A DNA stretch of 62,000 nucleotides, taken from positions 315,001 through 377,000 of the forward strand of contig JACVTC010000020.1 of NCBI GenBank assembly GCA_016946835.1. The letters run 5' to 3'. Positions 55,501 to 62,000 of this stretch are shown here, piece after piece. Source of the stretch: Neocallimastix lanati (nom. inval.) (taxonomy: Eukaryota; Neocallimastigomycota; Neocallimastigomycetes; Neocallimastigales; Neocallimastigaceae). Within the stretch, counting starts at the first letter, position 1; each line of letters starts with the position of its first letter. The notes under the pieces were generated by a model. That model searched no databases, had not been told where the DNA came from, and saw only the letters and a list, made by a program, of their open reading frames with translations. Position numbers and translations under genes: made by a program.

Positions 55501-55693
55501 TAAAAACCATATTTATTTTATATATATTATTTTTTAATTTATAATTGATAATAAATATTAATAAATAAAAAAAAAAAATTCTTATGTAAATATTATTATT
55601 ATTTTATCTACTTATTAAAAAAAACTTGCTATAAATATTGTTTTAATTATTTAATAATTATTGTAAATATATTTATATTATCTGATAAGTATC
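54522..55693 (-). other. 3' untranslated region of the complete Ty3 element
   Basis: Low-complexity DNA with four long poly(T) runs (for example 54580-54603, 54746-54784 and 55459-55497), a minisatellite, and no coding sequence. Confidence 0.7.
54898..55195. repeat. 13-bp minisatellite
   Basis: About 22 units of TATTCTATTTTAC, later TATTATATTTTAC, in tandem. It yields an artefactual plus-strand frame of Phe/Tyr/Leu repeats. Confidence 0.95.
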
Positions 55694-58600
55694 TTAGTCT
55701 TCATTTGTGAGGTTTAGTTCCGTAAAGTATGGAATAATATTCTTCAGGTGGATATTACGTTCTGCTAGTTCACCAGTCGTTGGGTCGCATACTGTCACTG
55801 TGTTTAATTCTCTTTTAACAATTTGTAATGGTCCTGTGAAGAATGGGTCTAGCTTCCTTCGATTAAATACTTTCACTAATACTAAGTCCCCTGGTTTATA
55901 GTCACTTCTCATTCTTTTGATTTGTTTCCTTCTATCGGACCAAAGTTTGTTTGCGGTTTCAATATTTCTTATGGCTTCCTTTATCCACTTATCATGTATC
56001 AAAAATTTTCTGAGCCAGTACTCTTCATCACTTTCCCATTCATTTTTCTTTTCAATATTAATGGATAATTCGAAAGGTTGTATATCCCTCCTTCCATACA
56101 ATAATTCGAAGCTACTGTGTTTTGTAACTTCACTTTTACAAGTACGTAGTGCCCATAAAGCACTATATAAAGTCTCATCCCAATGCTTATCTTTTTTTCC
56201 CAGGATTCGTAGATACTTCCCAATTTCTTTGTTTCTGTTTTCAACTTCTCCATTCGAGGCTGGATGGTAAGTTGAAATATAGTGAACATAAACATCGTGT
56301 AGATCTAAGAATGCTTTTGTTTTATCTGCGGTGAACTGTGGACCATTGTCTGTTACCAGTATCTCAGGGATACCATGTCTTGAGAATACTTTCTTTAAAA
56401 AGTTTATCACGTCATCTGCTTCCGATGTTACTAATGGTTCAGCCTCTACCCATTTGGTTAAATAGTCAACTAGAACAATTATAAATCTATTACCTCTTGG
56501 AGTTTCTGGTAGGGGTCCAATTAAATCGAGTCCAACTCTTGAGAAAGGGTATCCTGGAGGAGTGGCATTATCTTCTGGAAATTGATTTAATGTTTGTGGC
56601 TTACATGTTTGGCATTTGTAACAACATCGAATATAATTATTAATATCCTTTTTCATATTTTTCCAATAATAATCTCTTTTTAGTCTGTTGTATGTTTTAT
56701 ATACTCCCTCATGGCCAATTTGATGAGCTTGATCAATTAATGTTAATTTTTCTTCTATGCTTTTCACTATGTACCTTAATTTATCGCCTTGTTTATAATA
56801 TTCTTTGCCATCAATAATTATTATTCTTTTTTTGATATAATTTTCTATAAATTTATTAATACTATTACTATTATTATTATTATTATCACTTATACCATTA
56901 TCACTATTATCAACTTCATTATTATTGTTATATATAATATTTATTGTTTCTTTAGGTTTATCAGAAGTTTCCAATCTAGACAGAGCATCAGCTATGACAT
57001 TCTTCCTCCCCTCTTGATATTCGACTTTAACATTCAAGATGGATAATTCCGTAACCCATTTGAGATGTCTACTATTGGTAGGTTCACGATTATTAAATAT
57101 ACCAACAAGCGGTTTATGGTCAGTATAAACTATAGTTATAAAAGAATTACCAGTGATAAATTGTTTAAATTTCTGAACACAATGGAAGACAGCTTTACCT
57201 TCCAGGTCAGTAATACTATAATTTTCTTCCGATTTACTTAATGATCTACTTTCATAAAAAATAGGAACCTCAAGATTATTTTTATCTCGTTGTAGAAGAA
57301 CACCTCCTAGTCCATCTCTAGAAGCATCGGTACGTATAATAAATGGTTTAGAAAAATCTGGGGGAGTTAATATAGGTGCTTGTATTAATTTATTTTTTAA
57401 TTCTTCAAATGCTTTAATACACTCTTCGGAAAAGTTAAATATCGAGTTCTTCTTTAAAAGGTAAAACAATGGTTCTGCTATTTGAGCAAAATTTTTAATA
57501 AATTTGCGATAATATCCTATAGCACCAAGAAAAGATTTAAGTTGTGTAGTATTTTTAGGTGGTAACCAATTGACAATTGTTTTTACTTTTTCCGGAATAG
57601 GAGAAATACCATCTGTCGAGAGCTTGTGACCAAGTAGTGAAACTTCTTTTTTAAAGAATGAACATTTTTCCAAATTAATTTTTAATCCATTGTCTTTTAG
57701 TATCTTAAAAACACGACGTAAGTGTAAAATATGTTCATTTATATCTTTAGAAAATATAACTATATCATCAATATAAATAAATACACATTCACCGATTAAT
57801 TCAAAAAATATTTTGTTCATTTCTCTCTGAAAGGTTGCTGGGGCGTTACATAAACCAAATGGCATTACTCTGAAGTTGTAATTGCCATACATTGTGGTAA
57901 ATGCAGTCTTTTCTTTATCTTCGGGAGCCATTGGGATTTGGTGGTATCCTGAAAAAAGGTCAATCGTAGACAGGATTTGTGAATTATTTCCGATTTGCAA
58001 AAGAATTTCATTGATTAAAGGTAATGAATATGAATCTTTAATTGTTATATTGTTTAATTTACGGTAATCAACGCACATTCTCCAATCTTTATTATTCTTT
58101 TTAGGTACTAAGACAACAGGAAAGGACCAGGCAGAGAAAGACGGTTCAATCAACCGATTATTGATTAAAAATGTAAGTATTTCTTTGAGAGCCATAGATT
58201 GAGCTTTAGAAAGTTTATATGCTTTCAGTTTTATTGGTTTAGCATTTGGAATTAAATTAATTCTATGTGGTAATAATTTAGAAGTTCCAAGGTCATCAGT
58301 CTTCACAGCTAATATGTCTTTAAAAATTTCGAATAGCTCTTTTATAGAGTTCTTATGTTCACTAGGTACGGCATTAATAATATCATTTATTAGATTTTCT
58401 TTAACATTAATAGTTTGTTCTAATTGTTTATCTTTATTCTGAATAACTATAGTAAGTAGTAAGGGTGTAGATGCATTTGTGTTTTCTTTATTAATTTCTT
58501 CTCCTGAGTCAATTGGGTTTTTCAGATTAATATCGTAGTAAAGGTCAGCTAATTTCTTGTAAGTATTATCTTCATTAATATAATATAATGAGTCATTAAC

Positions 58601-59848
58601 TAGGTTAATATCAAACCTATTTTTCTTTAATGAATCAACTCCAATTAGAATGTCGAAAAGGTCATCTTTTTCAATTACTCTAAAATAATCTTGGAAAGTC
58701 TTGTCTCCTATAGTTATTTCTAGCTCATATATTTCGGATTCAATTGTCGAGTTTGAACAAGCTTGAAAAATAGTTTCTGAGATTCTTCCTATGGCAGGTT
58801 TGTTTATATTATATTTTTCTAAAGCAGATCTTGTAATAGCATTAACACTAGCGCAAGTATCTAAAAATATCTCACAATTGGTATTTTCAACTTTTCCTTT
58901 TACTTTAATTATTTTAAATTTATTAACTATTGTCATCACATTATTAATAGCATTACTTTTAGGAGTAAGCTTCAAAGCTTTACTAAATGCTGTTCTGAAT
59001 TTTGGGAATAGATCAAGTAAGTATCCTAATTTAGTAATAACTTCAGTAGATGCAACTTCTTTTAATAGATCTTGTATTAAATAATCATCAAATTGTTCTA
59101 TTAATTTAATATGTTTTTCTTTAGATTCTTTGTTGTTACTTAAAGAAGGTGGAGATTTCTTTGCATTTTCTATAATATCCTTAATTCTTTCTTCATGATT
59201 GTTTCTTTTACTCGTTCTAATATTCTTCTCGGCTATAATTGAAGGATCTAAGTACTCCAATTTTTCGGTTTGATTACTATTAGAGGTAGTTTTATTATTT
59301 TTATCTAAAGTAGTATTCTTATCTACTGTATTTGTAGACTTATTTTTATTAATTTCATTATTTTGTATACTATCTTCAATATCATCTTTAATCATAATTA
59401 CATCTTCAATTGGTAAAGTATTAGTTTCCATATTTTGATCCTTTTGGTTATTCACCTTTTTTCCTTCATTAAGACAAGCATCATATTTGTTGTTATGTCT
59501 CATAGCTGCTGTTTGAATCGGCGTCGGATTATTCTTTAATGTATCATTGGATTTCTCTTTATTATAAGGAATGGAACTTACGTTTTTTTCTTTTTGTTTT
59601 CTGACAGCTGGTGCAAGAACTTCAATTGGTTTATTAATATGTAAAGGTTGATAATTTGATATTGATTTATTATGGTTATTCATATTATTATTATTAATAT
59701 ATTTATTATTAATATTGTTACTATTATTATTAATATTGTTACTATTATTATTAATATTTCTATTATGATGATAACAATTATTAGCATTGTCTTCCATGTG
59801 GTTGGTTTGTTTACTGGAAGTTATCCTTCTCCCATTTAGTGGTTTAAA
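55694..59848 (-). CDS. Ty3 Pol polyprotein (protease, RT, RNase H, integrase)
   Basis: Expressed by a predicted -1 shift from gag at 59848; numbering here starts at the Met at 59797 (1367 residues). An Asn-rich N-terminus is followed by a retropepsin-like protease (EIFLDTCASVNAI, Asp about 313, with Cys where Gly is usual). The RT spans about 520-790 (WRMCVDYRKLNN, MPFGLCNAPATFQ, YIDD at 675-678). RNase H follows with Asp about 824 (RTDASRDGLGGVLLQ) and YTDHKPL. The integrase has an H-x3-H/C-x2-C zinc finger (HQIGH ... CYKC) and a D1091, D1150, E1186 triad with the canonical 35-residue spacing between the last two. The end carries a GPF-like module (FFTGPLQIV) and no chromodomain. No stop or frameshift is seen, so the copy looks functional. 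Confidence 0.96.
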   Translation of the reverse strand, partial: FKPLNGRRITSSKQTNHMEDNANNCYHHNRNINNNSNNINNNSNNINNKYINNNNMNNHNKSISNYQPLHINKPIEVLAPAVRKQKEKNVSSIPYNKEKSNDTLKNNPTPIQTAAMRHNNKYDACLNEGKKVNNQKDQNMETNTLPIEDVIMIKDDIEDSIQNNEINKNKSTNTVDKNTTLDKNNKTTSNSNQTEKLEYLDPSIIAEKNIRTSKRNNHEERIKDIIENAKKSPPSLSNNKESKEKHIKLIEQFDDYLIQDLLKEVASTEVITKLGYLLDLFPKFRTAFSKALKLTPKSNAINNVMTIVNKFKIIKVKGKVENTNCEIFLDTCASVNAITRSALEKYNINKPAIGRISETIFQACSNSTIESEIYELEITIGDKTFQDYFRVIEKDDLFDILIGVDSLKKNRFDINLVNDSLYYINEDNTYKKLADLYYDINLKNPIDSGEEINKENTNASTPLLLTIVIQNKDKQLEQTINVKENLINDIINAVPSEHKNSIKELFEIFKDILAVKTDDLGTSKLLPHRINLIPNAKPIKLKAYKLSKAQSMALKEILTFLINNRLIEPSFSAWSFPVVLVPKKNNKDWRMCVDYRKLNNITIKDSYSLPLINEILLQIGNNSQILSTIDLFSGYHQIPMAPEDKEKTAFTTMYGNYNFRVMPFGLCNAPATFQREMNKIFFELIGECVFIYIDDIVIFSKDINEHILHLRRVFKILKDNGLKINLEKCSFFKKEVSLLGHKLSTDGISPIPEKVKTIVNWLPPKNTTQLKSFLGAIGYYRKFIKNFAQIAEPLFYLLKKNSIFNFSEECIKAFEELKNKLIQAPILTPPDFSKPFIIRTDASRDGLGGVLLQRDKNNLEVPIFYESRSLSKSEENYSITDLEGKAVFHCVQKFKQFITGNSFITIVYTDHKPLVGIFNNREPTNSRHLKWVTELSILNVKVEYQEGRKNVIADALSRLETSDKPKETINIIYNNNNEVDNSDNGISDNNNNNSNSINKFIENYIKKRIIIIDGKEYYKQGDKLRYIVKSIEEKLTLIDQAHQIGHEGVYKTYNRLKRDYYWKNMKKDINNYIRCCYKCQTCKPQTLNQFPEDNATPPGYPFSRVGLDLIGPLPETPRGNRFIIVLVDYLTKWVEAEPLVTSEADDVINFLKKVFSRHGIPEILVTDNGPQFTADKTKAFLDLHDVYVHYISTYHPASNGEVENRNKEIGKYLRILGKKDKHWDETLYSALWALRTCKSEVTKHSSFELLYGRRDIQPFELSINIEKKNEWESDEEYWLRKFLIHDKWIKEAIRNIETANKLWSDRRKQIKRMRSDYKPGDLVLVKVFNRRKLDPFFTGPLQIVKRELNTVTVCDPTTGELAERNIHLKNIIPYFTELNLTNED
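59816..59848 (-). promoter_or_regulatory. predicted -1 ribosomal frameshift signal, complete element
   Basis: Gag frame TCT TTA AAC CAC TAA: heptamer T_TTA_AAC (59848-59842), 8-nt spacer with the gag stop, then hairpin GGGAG/CTTCC (59833-59816, one G-U pair, 8-nt loop). The -1 frame runs unbroken into the Pol reading frame. Confidence 0.8.
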
Positions 59849-61017
59849 GATTTGTTGATCATTCCCCTTTCTTCCATTTCCGCTAATTGTTTGAACGAAT
59901 AGGGGCAGTTTGAAGCCTTATGCCCATTTTGGAAACAACGGAAACAAGTAGTTTTCCTATTTTGGTAGTCTTTATTAAAACTTTTATTATATTCCTTATT
60001 TGGAATAACCCCTGGATTTCTATTTATGGTAGTTGTAAGTATATTAGCATCAATACTGTTATTATTGTCATATACGTTACTATTTTGAGAAACTGCGGTA
60101 GCTATATTGTTGGTATTGTTATCGTTACTAATATTATTGTTTTTATAATTGTAATTAGAGTTATTACTATTTTGTATTCTATTAGGTAAATAATTATAAT
60201 TATAGTTGTTGTTATCCATGATATTATTCATATTTTGATTGACGTTAGTATTATAATTATTATTGAGGTTCATAAATCTTGAACCATTACTAAAGTTTCG
60301 GTTGTTCCTTCTAAAAGGTGGACGAAAATTATTATTGTAAACATTTCTATTAGTATTTTGATTTATATTATGTTGATAAGAAGGTTCTCCATAAAAATTC
60401 TGATAAAATGGGTGGTTTATTATAGGACTATCCAAATTTTGCACAAACATTAAATTAGATCTATTTTTATTATTATCTTGCCCAATATTACTGATTATTT
60501 CTTTTTCAGCTTCTTCGGATACTTCAGCTACCTTAAAAGCTTCAGATAAAGTTTCGCATTCGGTTGTCATAACTCTTGAACAAGGAAAGACCCGTGTACT
60601 TATAGCAGTAGTATAGTCCTTTATTGAAATTAGTTTTTGATATTCTCTTGGTAGGCCTTTATATAATATTTTGTATCTATGATTAAATTTTTTAATAGTT
60701 TCTTTATTATTAATTTTTAATGATTTTAATACTGCACATTTATCATTTGGTGTGATGTGCAAGTACTCCTCAACAGCAGCTTGGATTTCTTTGAAGCTGG
60801 GATATCTAACTTCGTTTCCATTCTTACTTTTTAAAGAGTTTAAGGCCCCATGCATGTCTTCTTCGACTGCTTCTTTGGCCCAGACAAAAATTCTTCTTGG
60901 TTCCACAACATCGTAGAGCTCCATCACTCTGACGAATTCATGCATCCATCCATCAACATCTTTTCCATAGTCGATGAGATTTGGTAATGCTTTCTGTAAT
61001 TTGGCAGCGTCAATCAT
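59836..61017 (-). CDS. Ty3 Gag, complete element
   Basis: Particle-forming capsid and nucleocapsid, 393 residues, starting at 61017 (MIDAAKLQKALPNL). The retrotransposon gag domain fills about residues 5-150 (DVDGWMHEFVRVMELYDVV, INNKETIKKFNHRYKILYKG). A long Asn-rich linker follows (about 180-345), then a CCHC knuckle at 358-371 (CFRCFQNGHKASNC). The last residues are SLNH and the stop overlaps the frameshift signal, so most ribosomes should release Gag alone and a minority continue into Pol. The decayed gag at 36.2-37.0 kb is the closer relative within the window; the middle element's gag is more distant. Intact; no unusual residues in the knuckle. Confidence 0.95.
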   Translation of the reverse strand: MIDAAKLQKALPNLIDYGKDVDGWMHEFVRVMELYDVVEPRRIFVWAKEAVEEDMHGALNSLKSKNGNEVRYPSFKEIQAAVEEYLHITPNDKCAVLKSLKINNKETIKKFNHRYKILYKGLPREYQKLISIKDYTTAISTRVFPCSRVMTTECETLSEAFKVAEVSEEAEKEIISNIGQDNNKNRSNLMFVQNLDSPIINHPFYQNFYGEPSYQHNINQNTNRNVYNNNFRPPFRRNNRNFSNGSRFMNLNNNYNTNVNQNMNNIMDNNNYNYNYLPNRIQNSNNSNYNYKNNNISNDNNTNNIATAVSQNSNVYDNNNSIDANILTTTINRNPGVIPNKEYNKSFNKDYQNRKTTCFRCFQNGHKASNCPYSFKQLAEMEERGMINKSLNH

Positions 61018-61232
61018 GATAAATAGAATTTATTAAAAAAAGTAATATAAAATAGTTATATTTATTTATAATATAATAATTGTTTTGTAAAAAAAAATGA
61101 AGAAATAAAAAATAAAATTTGTTTTATAATAATATAATAAATGCTTTTGTACTATAAATATATAAAATAAAAAAATGAATGAATTAAAGTAAAGTAATTT
61201 CTCTTATTATTTTCATATTATTTTATCTTGCT

Positions 61233-61252
61233 TCCGCCCGGATTCTCCACCA
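61233..61252 (-). promoter_or_regulatory. primer-binding site of the complete Ty3 element
   Basis: Minus-strand TGGTGGAGAATCCGGGCGGA begins four to five bases inside the 5' LTR. The TGG start pairs with a tRNA CCA end; a tRNA ending TCTCCACCA would suit both this and the middle element. Confidence 0.7.
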
Positions 61253-61256
61253 ATTT

Positions 61257-61817
61257 TGGTACGTTATTTTTATATATTGTACCTTTTATATGATTTGGGG
61301 AAAGCAAGTTGTAAAATTATAAAATAATATATTCTAATAAAAGAAATAAATAAAAAAATTATAACACAAAATTAATAATAAATTTTTAATAAATAATAAT
61401 GTGTTACTTTTAAGTCTTTATTTTATTTATAAGTTTTGTTCTTTAAATAAGTACATTTAATTTTATTATAACTTTATTATATCTTTAAATTTATATTTTA
61501 ATAATAATATTAACCAAAATATCCTAAATATTTATTCACCCGAATAAATATTTTATAATTCCTATTCTAACTATTATATTCTTTTAAAGATATTAAATTA
61601 TTAAGTTCCTCCTTTGTTAATATTTTATCTTTCACTTATTTTTATACTATAATTTATCTTAATTCTTATTGGTTATCTATTAATTAAAATTATTTTTATT
61701 AATATTATAATTTTATATACTAATTAAACCTTATACCTATTATAATAAAATAACTAAAGAATTATTTATTTTCTTATATTTTTAATAATTTATTCTATTT
61801 TAGTGAGTAACGTACCA
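61257..61817 (-). repeat. 5' LTR of the complete Ty3 element
   Basis: 561 bp, same ends as the partner LTR; should hold the promoter for the genomic RNA on the minus strand. No TATA box can be singled out in this composition. Confidence 0.93.
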
Positions 61818-61820
61818 AAA

Positions 61821-62000
61821 TGTAAGAATCTATAATTATTTTTAACAAAATAATTATATTTTCTTAGTTAGGTTATAATTAATATAACTTTTATTTAACT
61901 CATATTTCATTTATACAATTAATTATAATTAATAATTTATTTAATTATATATTAAAATTTTATTTAGTTTAATATTAAAAATTTATTTAATCAAATAATT
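61821..62000. repeat. foldback arm, continuing beyond the right edge
   Basis: TGTAAGAATCTATAATTATT onward matches the reverse complement of 53850-53916 (shared AATAATTATATTTTCTTAGT block) and, more loosely, 52081 onward. It starts three bases after the LTR. Confidence 0.75.

Larger units (their letters stand above)
53922..61817 (-). mobile_element. complete Ty3-type LTR retrotransposon
   Basis: About 7.9 kb: 561-bp LTRs at both ends, primer-binding site, Gag, Pol (protease, RT, RNase H, integrase) and a purine tract, all on the minus strand. If the LTR is taken as GGTACG...CGTACC, a 5-bp direct duplication AAAAT flanks the element (53918-53922 and 61817-61821). If it is taken as the canonical TG...CA, the flanks match less well. 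Order protease-RT-RNaseH-integrase defines Ty3/Metaviridae. Both ORFs are open and the LTRs look the same base for base, so insertion is recent and the element may be able to move. Confidence 0.96.

Overview
The window looks like nuclear DNA of a very AT-rich, intron-dense fungus. Protein-coding exons are the only stretches of moderate GC. Everything between them is A/T homopolymers, trinucleotide microsatellites and low-complexity DNA. The gene set (short fungal-type alpha-actinin, membrane SH3 protein, RasGEF, AP-1 sigma, RNF121-type RING protein, bestrophin-like channel, Ty3 retroelements) fits an early-diverging fungus. An anaerobic gut fungus (Neocallimastigomycota) is my best guess; this is inference from composition and gene content, not a database result.

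Gene-rich half (1-31.6 kb). Six protein genes could be modelled exon by exon, with reading phase carried through every junction: alpha-actinin (-, 84-3152, running off the left edge), a signal-peptide/TM/SH3 protein (+, 7937-9951), AP-1 sigma adaptin (+, 10546-12353, ten exons), a PH-RasGEF_N-CDC25 Ras exchange factor (+, 14782-21373, fifteen exons), an RNF121-like membrane RING-H2 protein (-, 23077-26818, twelve exons) and an intronless bestrophin-family channel (+, 30263-31582). Most of them act in signalling, the cytoskeleton and membrane traffic; nothing shows co-regulation. Decayed genes lie at 5.5-6.8 kb (ankyrin repeats) and 28.4-29.5 kb (unrecognised). Splicing is unusual: a predicted U12-type AT-AC intron in the RasGEF, a 4-nt microexon in RNF121, a 12-nt microexon and a start-codon-only exon in AP-1 sigma, a 16-nt exon in alpha-actinin, and an RNF121 intron filled by about 830 bp of (TTA)n.

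Repeat half (31.6-62 kb). No host gene was recognised here. Three Ty3-type LTR retrotransposons lie on the minus strand at different stages of decay: a wreck (about 34.75-37.76 kb), a frameshifted and truncated copy with an almost intact gag and long structured leader (about 43.97-48.72 kb), and a complete copy with apparently identical 561-bp LTRs (53922-61817). Both copies with a readable gag end it at the same Leu-Asn-His-stop, overlapping a T_TTA_AAY slippery heptamer, an 8-nt spacer and a 5-bp hairpin, with pol open in the -1 frame: a predicted -1 frameshift signal.

The complete element sits in the axis of a palindrome built from TGTAAGAA...TTCTTACA arms. The left pair of arms forms a 1.8-kb foldback structure (52081-53916) and another arm begins just right of the element (61821). 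The same LTR-end/arm arrangement is seen, more diverged, near 37756 and 52077. The rest is tandem, direct and inverted repeats.
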